Shown here piece after piece: positions 1-6,120 of a stretch of 6,282 nt of DNA. How positions within the stretch are numbered: the stretch's first letter is position 1; each line of letters opens with the position of its first letter. The notes under the pieces are model-generated. The model had not been told where the DNA came from, made no database searches, and saw only the letters and a program-made list of their open reading frames with translations. This DNA comes from an uncultured Synechococcus sp. GTDB taxonomy: Bacteria > Cyanobacteriota > Cyanobacteriia > PCC-6307 > Cyanobiaceae. The stretch covers positions 1 to 6,282 of the forward strand of contig CAJWAH010000083.1 of the NCBI GenBank assembly GCA_913020095.1, written 5' to 3'. A program made the position numbers and the translations under genes.

Positions 1-2
1 AG

Positions 3-200
3 CAGCAGGAGCTGAGTGCTGGCGAGGTGGTGCGCGCACGGCAGCAGGCGCGGCTCGAGCACGAGCAGGCGCGCGCGGAGGCGCTCGAGGAGCTCAACGC
101 GCAGACGGGCGCCGAGGTGCAGCACTACACGGTGACGCTGACCAACGCGAGCATCGCCGGCACGAAGAGCGAGATGCTCAACAACAAGTACGCCGAGTAA
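3..200 (+). CDS. C-terminal end of an unrecognised GC3-rich helical protein (partial)
   Basis: Frame 3 is open from the window edge to a TAA at 198-200, giving 65 residues with no start inside the window. Nearly every codon ends in G or C, the pattern of a real gene in a high-GC genome and clearly more extreme than the cyanobacterial genes to the right. The first ~35 residues are rich in Glu, Ala, Arg and Gln (for example ARLEHEQARAEALEEL), which suggests a charged amphipathic helix or coiled coil. The last ~25 residues contain TVTLTNASIAG and end NNKYAE. I do not recognise the family. The reading frame continues across the stop into a thiolase-like segment. The stop may therefore be the true end of this protein, or a nonsense base or sequencing error, with a junction somewhere between about 130 and 200. 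Confidence 0.5.
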   Translation, partial: QQELSAGEVVRARQQARLEHEQARAEALEELNAQTGAEVQHYTVTLTNASIAGTKSEMLNNKYAE

Positions 201-329
201 CTCAAGGAGCGTGGGCTGCGGATGTTCTCCCAGTTCGAAGGGGCTGAGATCCTCGCCGAGCACTACAACATCTCAAAGGCCGAGATGGACGCTTTCGCGC
301 TTGCATCGCACCAGAAAGCGGCTGCAGCG
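201..329 (+). pseudogene. Internal fragment of a thiolase (acetyl-CoA C-acyltransferase family)
   Basis: Frame 3 immediately after the TAA reads through MFSQFEGAEILAEHYNISK and then AEMDAFALASHQKAAAA. This matches the loop region of thiolases, where a (F/N)-(S/Q)-Q-x-x-GAE-(I/L)-(I/L)-A stretch is followed by a D-x-(F/Y)-(A/S)-L-x-SH-(Q/R)-(K/R)-A block. Both the N-terminal part with the nucleophilic Cys and the C-terminal His/Cys motifs are absent, so this is a mid-protein piece and not a gene. The ATG at 222 is an internal Met. Similarity ends at about the Ala run (320-329), where the opposite strand becomes a nitrilase gene. Picocyanobacteria generally lack fatty-acid beta-oxidation thiolases, which together with the GC3-heavy codon use argues for a different source organism. 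The thiolase call rests on motif recall only. Confidence 0.6.
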
Positions 330-521
330 CTCAGCCAGGGTTGGCGCCAGCTCGAGGCGTTTGTTCTCAGCACCTAAGAAGGCGAAATTTTCGGGCAGGC
401 CAACCAACTCAGCCCCGCGACGGGCCGCCAGATCAATGAGCTCCTCAATCTGGACAAAATTCGAATCTGGATCAGGGGTGCTCGTGCACTGCAACGCCGC
501 AGCCAGAAAGCTCTTCACCAC
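309..521 (-). CDS. Carbon-nitrogen hydrolase (nitrilase superfamily), N-terminal part only
   Basis: The - strand reading from GTG at 521 (a second GTG follows at 518) gives FLAAALQCTSTPDPDSNF and later RRGAELVGLPENFAFLG. This is the start of the nitrilase/cyanide hydratase/Nit fold, whose members hydrolyse non-peptide C-N bonds. The Glu in LPEN (about residue 44) corresponds to the catalytic Glu of the Glu-Lys-Cys triad. The Lys and Cys are missing because the gene breaks off. Family-like sequence runs to CSRFLV (about residue 71). After that the frame reads unrelated residues to a TGA at 273-275, so the apparent 82-aa protein is an artefact of the junction; full-length members are around 270 aa. 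It lies 27 nt downstream of comB on the same strand, with GGGTGA a few bases before the start, so co-transcription with comB is likely. The substrate cannot be predicted. Confidence 0.8.
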
Positions 522-548
522 AGATCACCCAATCGCTAAAGACTGTAA

Positions 549-1286
549 TCAGCTCAACCGCAAAACACCCGGTTCGTCCTGGCTTGGAACCACCGTGAGG
601 CTGTCGAGGGCCGCGCAGCAGGCCAAATCGGCATCGTGATCGCCCAAACGCTGCAAACGCTGGCCGTGGCTCGCCAACCTGAGTAGGGCTTCGGGCTGGT
701 CCTTCCATTGCTGCCAGAGGGCATGGGCGGCGCAGGTTTCATCGTTGCCGGCCAGCTCCAGCAGGCTCACACCACTGCCCTCGAGCAGGGCATCCGCCAG
801 CGCACCGGCCGCGAGGCTGTCTTCTAAGGAGTACGCCCCTTCCCAGCCGCTTCCCACCATCCAGATCTGCTCAGGGCGGTGCTGCAGCAGCCGCTGGGCC
901 ACAGCGCTGCGGTTCACCAGCGCTGCTGTGAACAGCATCGGAGCGGTGCGCACACGATCCAAGGCTCGGGTGCCATTGGTGGTGCTCATAAAAATGCGCC
1001 GGCCGCCGACTCGATCAGGTGTGACCGCCAAGGGCGAATTCCCCAGATCAAACCCCTCCAGCTTTTGGCCGCCGCGCTCACCAGCGCGCAGTGATTGATC
1101 CTCCGGCCAGGCCGATGCTGCCGCATCAAGTTGAGCCAAATCGGCAAAGGCCTGAATCGCTTCAGCCCCGTTGTGCAGCGCCCAAGCCATCGTTGTGGTG
1201 GCCCGCAGCACATCGATCGCAACAGCGGCATCGGCCATGCCTTCGGCAGGAACGCGATCGGGGCTGTGGAAGTAGCTCAGGCGCAT
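549..1286 (-). CDS. comB: 2-phosphosulfolactate phosphatase family protein (ComB-like)
   Basis: This 245-aa protein matches the ComB family, Mg2+-dependent cytosolic phosphatases that convert 2-phosphosulfolactate to sulfolactate, the second step of coenzyme M synthesis in methanogens. Family blocks visible in order are IDVLRATTT (24-32), GERGG (69-73) leading to [16 protein letters not shown] (101-108), [12 protein letters not shown] (145-156) followed by [12 protein letters not shown], and a late [11 protein letters not shown] block (215-225). Length is normal and there is no signal peptide. I chose ATG at 1286 because the conserved MRLSYFH start lies there; a TTG two codons upstream (1292) is possible but less likely. 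The nitrilase gene follows after 27 nt and ubiD diverges from it 53 nt upstream. No comA or comC homologue lies nearby. Cyanobacteria are not known to make coenzyme M, so the physiological substrate is open; sulfolactate metabolism is one possibility. Confidence 0.9.
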   Translation of the reverse strand: MRLSYFHSPDRVPAEGMADAAVAIDVLRATTTMAWALHNGAEAIQAFADLAQLDAAASAWPEDQSLRAGERGGQKLEGFDLGNSPLAVTPDRVGGRRIFMSTTNGTRALDRVRTAPMLFTAALVNRSAVAQRLLQHRPEQIWMVGSGWEGAYSLEDSLAAGALADALLEGSGVSLLELAGNDETCAAHALWQQWKDQPEALLRLASHGQRLQRLGDHDADLACCAALDSLTVVPSQDEPGVLRLS

Positions 1287-1339
1287 GGGCAACAGCTGGC
1301 TTTTGCGTGCGCGACAGTAGGGCCCTTTGCCGCGGGGCC
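1287..1339. promoter_or_regulatory. Divergent comB/ubiD intergenic region
   Basis: Only 53 nt separate the two divergent start codons, so promoters for both transcription units must lie here or inside the opposing genes. I see no convincing -35/-10 pair on either strand. The stretch next to ubiD contains GGCCC and GGGCC arms around a 9-nt GC-rich spacer, ending just before the ATG at 1340. This could form a small hairpin over the ribosome-binding region. The only purine-rich tract before the ubiD ATG is CGGGG. The promoter role is inferred from gene orientation. Confidence 0.35.
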
Positions 1340-2872
1340 ATGGGCCAAAAGGATCTACAAGATTTCCTGCGGCTCGTTGAGCAGCGAGGCCAGCTCCGTC
1401 GCATCACCGCCCCCGTTGATGGTGATCTGGAAGCCGCTGCGATCGCCGATCGCGTCTTGGCTATGGGCGGGCCAGCCCTGCTATTTGAAAACGTGAAGGG
1501 GAGCTCGATGCCCCTGGTGCTCAATCTCTTGGGCACCGTTGAGCGGGTGGCCTGGAGCATGGGGCTCGAGCGGGTCGAAGAGCTCGAAGACCTGGGCAGC
1601 CGCCTGGCCCTGTTGCAACAGCCCAAACCGCCGAAGGGGCTCAAGGAGCTAACCAGCTTTTCCCGTGTGCTCTGGGATCTGGTCAAAGCCAGACCCGACC
1701 GTGACCTGACGCCCCGCTGCCATCAAAAGGTGGTGCCTGAGGCTGAGCTGGATCTCAATCAGCTGCCGCTGATTCGCCCCTGGCCCGGCGATGCCGGCCG
1801 GGTGATCACCCTGGGTTTGGTGATCACCAAAGACCCAGAAACCAAGGTTCCCAATGTGGGGGTCTACCGGCTGCAACAACAGGATGCCCGCAGCATGACC
1901 GTGCACTGGTTGAGCGTGCGCGGAGGCGCGCGTCACCTGCGCAAGGCGGCTGAACGGGGCGAAAAACTCGAGGTCGCCGTGGCCCTTGGGGTGCACCCGC
2001 TGCTGGTGATGGCCGCCGCCACACCGATCCCTGTGCAACTCAGTGAATGGCTCTTTGCCGGCTTGTATGCCGGCAAAGGGGTGCATTTGGCGCGCTGCAA
2101 AACCGTTGATCTGGAGGTGCCCAGCCACAGCGAGATCGTGCTGGAAGGAACCATCACCCCGGGCGAAACCCTGGGGGATGGCCCCTTTGGCGACCACATG
2201 GGCTTCTACGGCCTGGAGGAACCCTCGCCGTTGGTGCGCTTCCACTGCATGACCCAGAAGCGCGATCCGGTGATGCTCACCACCTTTAGTGGCCGGCCTC
2301 CCAAAGAAGAGGCGATGTTGGCGATTGCGCTGAATCGCATCTACACGCCGATCCTGCGTCAACAAGTCAGCGAGATCGTCGACTTTTTCTTGCCGATGGA
2401 GGCCTTGAGCTACAAGCTCGCGGTGATTTCCATCGACAAGGCCTACCCCGGCCAGGCCCGTCGTGCCGCCATGGCCTTCTGGAGTGCACTGCCCCAGTTC
2501 ACCTACACCAAGTTTGTGGTGGTGGTTGATAAGAGCATCAACGTGCGCGATCCGCGTCAAGTGGTGTGGGCCATCGCTGCTCAAGTCGATCCGCAGCGGG
2601 ATCTGTTTGTGCTCGACGACACGCCGTTTGATTCCTTGGATTTCGCCAGTGAGCGGCTGGGTCTCGGCGGCCGTTTGGCGATCGATGCCACCACCAAAGT
2701 GGGGCCCGAGAAACGCCACGATTGGGGTGAGCCCTTGGGCCGTGATGCCGAGAGCGAAGCCAAGCTCGATGCCCGCTGGCAGGAGCTGGGATTGGGTGAT
2801 CTGATGGGCAATGAACCTGATCCCAGCCTGTTTGGTTTGCAGCTGGAACACGTGCTGAACCGGTTGAGCTGA
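1340..2872 (+). CDS. ubiD: UbiD family decarboxylase (prenylated 4-hydroxybenzoate decarboxylase)
   Basis: This 510-aa protein matches UbiD, the prenyl-FMN-dependent decarboxylase that removes the carboxylate from polyprenyl-4-hydroxybenzoate; in cyanobacteria this serves plastoquinone synthesis and needs UbiX for the cofactor. The N-terminal helix [15 protein letters not shown] is typical. Further landmarks are [32 protein letters not shown] (about 259-270, carrying conserved Glu residues), [11 protein letters not shown] (from about 280), the GRPPKEE loop (from 318), [25 protein letters not shown] and [18 protein letters not shown]. Length is close to that of E. coli UbiD (497 aa). The frame is open upstream to about 1091, but ATG at 1340 fits the family start ([10 protein letters not shown]); the longer version would overlap comB completely. 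The stop codon overlaps the next gene's start as TGATG, implying translational coupling. UbiD-family paralogues act on other aromatic acids, but the sequence resembles the canonical quinone enzyme. Confidence 0.93.
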   Translation: MGQKDLQDFLRLVEQRGQLRRITAPVDGDLEAAAIADRVLAMGGPALLFENVKGSSMPLVLNLLGTVERVAWSMGLERVEELEDLGSRLALLQQPKPPKGLKELTSFSRVLWDLVKARPDRDLTPRCHQKVVPEAELDLNQLPLIRPWPGDAGRVITLGLVITKDPETKVPNVGVYRLQQQDARSMTVHWLSVRGGARHLRKAAERGEKLEVAVALGVHPLLVMAAATPIPVQLSEWLFAGLYAGKGVHLARCKTVDLEVPSHSEIVLEGTITPGETLGDGPFGDHMGFYGLEEPSPLVRFHCMTQKRDPVMLTTFSGRPPKEEAMLAIALNRIYTPILRQQVSEIVDFFLPMEALSYKLAVISIDKAYPGQARRAAMAFWSALPQFTYTKFVVVVDKSINVRDPRQVVWAIAAQVDPQRDLFVLDDTPFDSLDFASERLGLGGRLAIDATTKVGPEKRHDWGEPLGRDAESEAKLDARWQELGLGDLMGNEPDPSLFGLQLEHVLNRLS

Positions 2873-3321
2873 TGCTGACGCGCGCCGGAACCATCGCCTT
2901 GCGCGCCTTGGTTGAGCTGGCCCGGTCTCCGCAAAGCGTGCTGTCGGGCCCTGAACTGGCCAAACGCCAGGAGTTGCCGGAGGCGCGCCTGGAGCAAATC
3001 CTGTTGCAATTGCGGCAGGCCCACTTGATCGAGGCCCGTCGAGGCCGTAGAGGCGGCTATCGCCTGAGCCGGCGCGCCGACGATCTCAGCGTTCAAGAGG
3101 TGCTCGATGCCGTTGGCGGCCGCAGGCAGCTGAGCCTTGAGATCGAGTCAGCAGAAGGTGCCGTTGGCCAAGCTGGACAACGGCTGGAACAACAACTGCA
3201 ACAGCGGTTGCAACGGGCTGTGGAGCGGGAGCTCTCCCAACTGAGCGTGGCGGAGTTGCTCTACGACCAACGCAGCTGGGAAGCCAGCCTGGACCCCGAT
3301 CAGGGCTTGATGTTGGGTTGA
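2872..3321 (+). CDS. Rrf2 family winged-helix transcriptional regulator, cysteine-free
   Basis: This 149-aa protein has the Rrf2 layout. The N-terminal helix ALRALVELA (9-17) is followed by the helix-turn-helix around GPELAKRQELPEARLEQIL (26-44), then LRQAHLIEARRGRRGGYRL (46-64) with the hallmark wing motif RGGYRL, then a dimerisation segment SVQEVLDAVGG (73-83). Residues about 100-125 (rich in Gln, Leu, Arg and Glu) look like a coiled coil. Rrf2 proteins such as IscR, NsrR and RsrR bind a Fe-S cluster through Cys residues between the wing and the C-terminus, but this protein contains no Cys at all. It therefore cannot sense through a Cys-ligated cluster in the usual way. ATG at 2872 overlaps the ubiD stop by one base (TGATG), so the two are surely co-transcribed. 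The 3' end overlaps the convergent gene by 22 nt. The target genes are unknown; autoregulation of the ubiD transcript is a guess. Confidence 0.85.
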   Translation: MLTRAGTIALRALVELARSPQSVLSGPELAKRQELPEARLEQILLQLRQAHLIEARRGRRGGYRLSRRADDLSVQEVLDAVGGRRQLSLEIESAEGAVGQAGQRLEQQLQQRLQRAVERELSQLSVAELLYDQRSWEASLDPDQGLMLG

Positions 3322-3662
3322 GTGGCGCTGCGGCAGTGCTGTTGCAACGCCGAGGGGGCTGTCCAGCGATGAACACTGGCCAATGATTGAGCCCGGGTGA
3401 TGCGCACCACCTTTGGCTTGGGCGTGCAGCGATACAGAAATTCGAACGGCTCAACCGAGTCGTTGGGGCCGCTGGAGACCTGCTTGTACATCAGTGGAAA
3501 GCCACTGGGGTCGCCGTCTTGCCAGCGGTAATCACAGATCAGTTGCTGACCATCCACGCAACCTTGACGAAGCCAAAGACCCGGTGGCGGTTGGGGCTCA
3601 GATCGAACGGCCTGGGGAATGGCCAGCGAGCTGAGCACCAACAGCAACAAGCCGGAGCGCAT
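3300..3662 (-). CDS. Small secreted protein with four cysteines, unknown function
   Basis: This 120-aa protein starts at ATG 3662 with a classic export signal: a single Arg, a hydrophobic core GLLLLVLSSLAIP (4-16), then AVRS before EPQPPP, so cleavage around residue 21 is plausible. The mature part is about 99 aa and has Cys at 35, 43, 79 and 110, an even number that would allow two disulfides in the periplasm. The central region has GCVDGQQLICDYRWQDGD and PLMYKQVSSGPNDSVEPF. I recognise no named domain and assign no function; it has the look of a lineage-restricted cyanobacterial hypothetical. It lies 63 nt downstream of the DUF4278 gene on the same strand and may be co-transcribed with it. 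Its stop lies inside the 3' end of the convergent Rrf2 gene (22-nt overlap). No strong Shine-Dalgarno sequence precedes the ATG, which is usual in cyanobacteria. Confidence 0.72.
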   Translation of the reverse strand: MRSGLLLLVLSSLAIPQAVRSEPQPPPGLWLRQGCVDGQQLICDYRWQDGDPSGFPLMYKQVSSGPNDSVEPFEFLYRCTPKPKVVRITRAQSLASVHRWTAPSALQQHCRSATQPNIKP

Positions 3663-3725
3663 AGGGGCTGATCAGCACTGGTCGCAAGGTATGGCTTCAG
3701 CGCAGTAATGCAAGCCCCCCAACAG

Positions 3726-3902
3726 TCAGGAGCAGGTGTAGCTCTGACCTCGGTACGAGCACTGGCTGGGCTGCTCGCTTGGGGTGTCGTGATGGACGTC
3801 GACGTAGGCGACACCGCGATAGGCCTTGGCCATCATCAACTCAGCTTCAAAGCGGCGCTGAGCCTTGATTTGGCGGTCTTTGATCATCGAGAGGACGTTC
3901 AT
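3726..3902 (-). CDS. DUF4278 family small protein
   Basis: This 58-aa protein begins MNVLSMIKDRQIKAQRRFEAE and carries two copies of the short YRG signature: AYRGVAYVDV (27-36) and SYRGQSYTC (49-57). Paired YRG-x-x-Y repeats mark DUF4278, a small cyanobacterial family of unknown function. The frame is open to 4004, but ATG at 3902 is the better start because a strong Shine-Dalgarno GGAGGT lies 4 nt upstream and the codons before it look non-coding. The N-terminal half is basic and probably helical. The gene diverges from aroA and is followed by the secreted-protein gene on the same strand. No biochemical role is known for the family, and I infer none. Confidence 0.8.
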   Translation of the reverse strand: MNVLSMIKDRQIKAQRRFEAELMMAKAYRGVAYVDVHHDTPSEQPSQCSYRGQSYTCS

Positions 3903-3906
3903 GGGG

Positions 3907-3912
3907 ACCTCC
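3907..3912 (-). promoter_or_regulatory. Strong ribosome binding site for the DUF4278 gene
   Basis: On the - strand GGAGGT precedes the ATG at 3902 with a 4-nt CCCC spacer. It decides the start, shortening the longest possible reading frame by 34 codons. It is the clearest Shine-Dalgarno sequence in the window. Confidence 0.75.
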
Positions 3913-3996
3913 ACGTATTGCCCGCGTCCCCGTTGCCTGGCGCGGGTCTGACTGCACCCCTTGCTGGGGTCAACGTGTTCACACTGTATGGCATTT

Positions 3997-4012
3997 GGTA
4001 GCAATCGCTACC
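3997..4012. promoter_or_regulatory. Perfect palindrome with GTA-N8-TAC, candidate NtcA site
   Basis: GGTAGCAATCGCTACC is a 6-bp inverted repeat with a 4-nt centre, and it contains GTA-N8-TAC, the consensus of the cyanobacterial nitrogen regulator NtcA. It lies in the divergent region between the DUF4278 gene (-) and aroA (+), about 59 nt before the aroA ATG and 95 nt before the DUF4278 ATG. NtcA-activated promoters normally have a TA-N3-T -10 box about 22 nt further on; I do not see one at that distance on either strand. On the - strand TACAGT (3988-3983) fits TA-N3-T but is only 9 nt away, a spacing that would suit repression better than activation. It could also be the site of another dimeric regulator. 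There is no T-tract, so it is not a terminator. Confidence 0.4.
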
Positions 4013-4070
4013 GTTCTGAACTTTTGTGTTCTGTGCCGTCCTGCAGCATGGGGGCAACTTCCAAGCAGCT

Positions 4071-5384
4071 ATGGGCAGCGTCTGCCTCAGCGGTGGCGGC
4101 AGCCTTCACGGCTCAGTGCGCGTCCCCGGCGACAAATCGATTTCCCATCGCGCTCTGCTGTTTGGAGCCATCGCCACAGGCACCACCACCATCGAAGGCC
4201 TGCTGCCTGCTGAAGACCCCTTGAGCACCGCCGCCTGCCTGCGGGCCATGGGCGTCACCATCTCAGCGATCGACAGCAGTGGTGTGGTGCGAGTGGAAGG
4301 TGTGGGCCTTGATGGTTTGCAAGAACCCGCGCAGGTGCTCGATTGCGGCAATTCCGGCACCACGATGCGCTTGATGCTGGGCCTTTTGGCTGGCCGTGAT
4401 GGTCGCCATTTTGTGCTCGATGGAGATGCCTCCCTGCGGCGGCGGCCCATGGCACGGGTGGCCAAGCCATTGGCTCAGATGGGGGCTCAGATCAACGGGC
4501 GCGATGGTGGCAACAAAGCACCACTGGCGATTGCGGGGCAAGTGCTGAGCGGCGGCACGGTTCGCACACCCGTTGCCAGCGCTCAAGTGAAAAGTGCCCT
4601 GTTACTGGCAGGTTTAACCGCCAGTGGCAGCACCACCGTGATCGAGCCTGCGCTCTCGAGGGATCACAGCGAACGCATGCTGCGGGCTTTTGGCGCTGAG
4701 CTGATCAGCCAGCCGCACGCGGCTGATGGCCCCACCGCAGTTGTGCAGCCCGGCAGTGAACTCCACGGACAACACGTGGTGGTGCCCGGTGACATCAGTT
4801 CCGCTGCCTTTTGGCTGATCGCCGCTTTGGTGGTTCCCGGCACCGAGCTCACGATTGAAAACGTGGGCATCAACCCCACCCGCACCGGAATCCTGGATGT
4901 GTTGGAGCAGATGGGTGCGCCACTCGAAGTCCTCAACCAACGGGATGTGGCCGGCGAACCGGTCGCAGACCTGCGTGTTCGCCACAGCCCGCTGAAGGCC
5001 TTTGAGATTGGTGGTGACGTGATCCCCAGGCTGGTGGATGAAATTCCAATCCTCTCGGTGGCAGCCCTCTGCGCCGAGGGCACCAGCGTGATCCGCGATG
5101 CCGCTGAGCTGCGGGTCAAAGAGACCGATCGCTTGGCCGTGATGGCCAGACAGCTCCGTGCCATGGGCGCCGAGCTGGAGGAAACCGCTGACGGCATGGT
5201 GATTCCCGGGGGCCAGCGGCTCAAAGGAGCCCAGGTTGATAGCGAAACCGATCACCGCGTGGCCATGAGCCTGGCGGTGGCGGCGCTGATCGCCAGCGGC
5301 GACACCACCATTGCCCAAAGCGAGGCTGCAGCGGTGTCCTACCCAAGTTTCTGGGATGAATTGGCCCGATTGCAGCGGAGCTGA
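4071..5384 (+). CDS. aroA: 3-phosphoshikimate 1-carboxyvinyltransferase (EPSP synthase)
   Basis: AroA joins shikimate-3-phosphate and PEP to give EPSP, the sixth step of the cytosolic shikimate pathway toward chorismate. Visible motifs (numbered from ATG 4071) are GDKSISHR (20-27; Lys, Ser and Arg bind both substrates), [11 protein letters not shown] (91-101; PEP loop), SAQVK (170-174), RDHSE (197-201), NPTR (268-271), VDEIP (322-326; catalytic Asp 323), KETDR (350-354; catalytic Glu 351) and DHRVAMS (394-400). The four motifs GDKx, SAQxK, RxHxE and NxTR are those used to define class II EPSP synthases, but the PEP loop has Gly at 96 where the CP4 enzyme has Ala. The product is 437 aa, normal for the family. 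ATG 4071 fits the family N-terminus ([18 protein letters not shown]). A GTG at 4026 would add 15 unconserved residues and sits 13 nt from the palindrome. The gene's 3' end overlaps the next gene. Confidence 0.95.
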   Translation: MGSVCLSGGGSLHGSVRVPGDKSISHRALLFGAIATGTTTIEGLLPAEDPLSTAACLRAMGVTISAIDSSGVVRVEGVGLDGLQEPAQVLDCGNSGTTMRLMLGLLAGRDGRHFVLDGDASLRRRPMARVAKPLAQMGAQINGRDGGNKAPLAIAGQVLSGGTVRTPVASAQVKSALLLAGLTASGSTTVIEPALSRDHSERMLRAFGAELISQPHAADGPTAVVQPGSELHGQHVVVPGDISSAAFWLIAALVVPGTELTIENVGINPTRTGILDVLEQMGAPLEVLNQRDVAGEPVADLRVRHSPLKAFEIGGDVIPRLVDEIPILSVAALCAEGTSVIRDAAELRVKETDRLAVMARQLRAMGAELEETADGMVIPGGQRLKGAQVDSETDHRVAMSLAVAALIASGDTTIAQSEAAAVSYPSFWDELARLQRS

Positions 5385-6120
5385 AGAGCCGCTGAAGCCA
5401 TACCGCTGCAAGGACGGCAGCTTCAGCCTCTGGAGTGAGGAGTACGGCCAGGCCTTTCACAGCAACCGGGGGGCCATCCAAGAGGCCCAAGACACCTTTG
5501 TTGCGCCGGCGGGGCTTGAGCGTTTGGCGCCTGGCAGCACGCTGCGGGTGCTGGAACTGTGCGTTGGCACCGGAACCAACACCGCCGTGGTGCTGGAGGC
5601 CTGCCAGCAGCGGCAGCTGCAATTGCAGTGGTGGGGTTTGGAGCTCGACCCCCAGCCGCTGCAGCTAGCCCTGGCTGATCAGCGCTTTCAGCAGCAGTGG
5701 CCCAACAGCATCCTCCAAGCGCTGCAGGAGCGAGCCGCCACGATTCATTGGGGTGATGCGCGTCAAACCCTGCGGGCGCTGCAAAGCCAGTTGGCTGGGC
5801 GCTGCGATCTGGTGATCCATGACGCCTTTTCACCCGGTGTGTGCCCGCAGCTTTGGAGCCAGGAATTCCTTGGGCTGGTGAGCCAATGCCTGGCGCCCCG
5901 AGGCCGGTTGACCACGTATTGCTCAGCCGCTGCCGTGCGCCAAAGCCTGCTGGCCCATGGCTTGCAGCTGGCTGGATTGAAGCCGCACGCCGGCAGCGCT
6001 CGCCACCAGTGGAGCGGCGGCGGTTCCGGAGGCCAACGGCGCTCCGGGCAGCACTGGCCACGGCCGACATTACGAAGCGGCGCTGCCCGCCCCAGGTCGG
6101 CCCTGTTGGACGAGTTATAG
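5356..6120 (+). CDS. MnmD/MnmC-type SAM-dependent tRNA methyltransferase, C-terminus disrupted
   Basis: This matches the MnmC N-terminal methyltransferase domain (MnmD), which methylates the aminomethyl group on wobble uridine to make mnm5(s2)U in certain tRNAs. Numbered from ATG 5356, motifs are [17 protein letters not shown] near the start (family form is D-G-S-x-T/S-L ... FHS), [10 protein letters not shown] (66-75; SAM-binding glycines), [31 protein letters not shown] (151-167; the characteristic D-x-FSP-x-x-x-P-x-LW) and [18 protein letters not shown]. No FAD-oxidase domain follows, as in stand-alone MnmD. ATG 5356 lies inside the aroA end (29-nt overlap), so coupling is likely; ATG 5311 is open but too early. 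After HQWSGG (about residue 222, base 6018) the frame turns into low-complexity Gly/Arg/Ser residues with no family character until the TAG at 6118. The expected Pro-rich tail and closing YRDP-like motif of cyanobacterial homologues are absent, so a frameshift or chimeric end is likely. Confidence 0.82.
   Translation: MNWPDCSGAEEPLKPYRCKDGSFSLWSEEYGQAFHSNRGAIQEAQDTFVAPAGLERLAPGSTLRVLELCVGTGTNTAVVLEACQQRQLQLQWWGLELDPQPLQLALADQRFQQQWPNSILQALQERAATIHWGDARQTLRALQSQLAGRCDLVIHDAFSPGVCPQLWSQEFLGLVSQCLAPRGRLTTYCSAAAVRQSLLAHGLQLAGLKPHAGSARHQWSGGGSGGQRRSGQHWPRPTLRSGAARPRSALLDEL

Noticed and set aside
222..329. ATG at 222 as the start of a small gene
   Set aside because: The sequence is the middle of a thiolase domain; the Met is internal and the frame runs into antisense nitrilase sequence.
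1091..1339. Upstream extension of the ubiD frame to about 1091
   Set aside because: It would lie wholly antisense to the well-conserved N-terminal part of comB, and the extra 83 residues do not resemble any UbiD start. ATG 1340 matches the family.
1649..2851. 400-codon open frame on the - strand opposite ubiD
   Set aside because: It is antisense to a full-length, motif-complete ubiD. Its translation is rich in His, Gln and Gly with no family signature, as expected from the shadow of codon-biased coding sequence.
3324..3351. Imperfect 8-bp inverted repeat just after the Rrf2 stop, considered as a terminator
   Set aside because: It has a 12-nt loop, one mismatch on the + strand and no following T-run, and it lies inside the convergent secreted-protein gene. 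Coding constraint explains it as well.
4614..5411. 265-codon open frame on the - strand opposite aroA
   Set aside because: It is antisense to aroA and covers its catalytic motifs; the translation shows the same His/Gly/Gln shadow composition and no recognisable domain.
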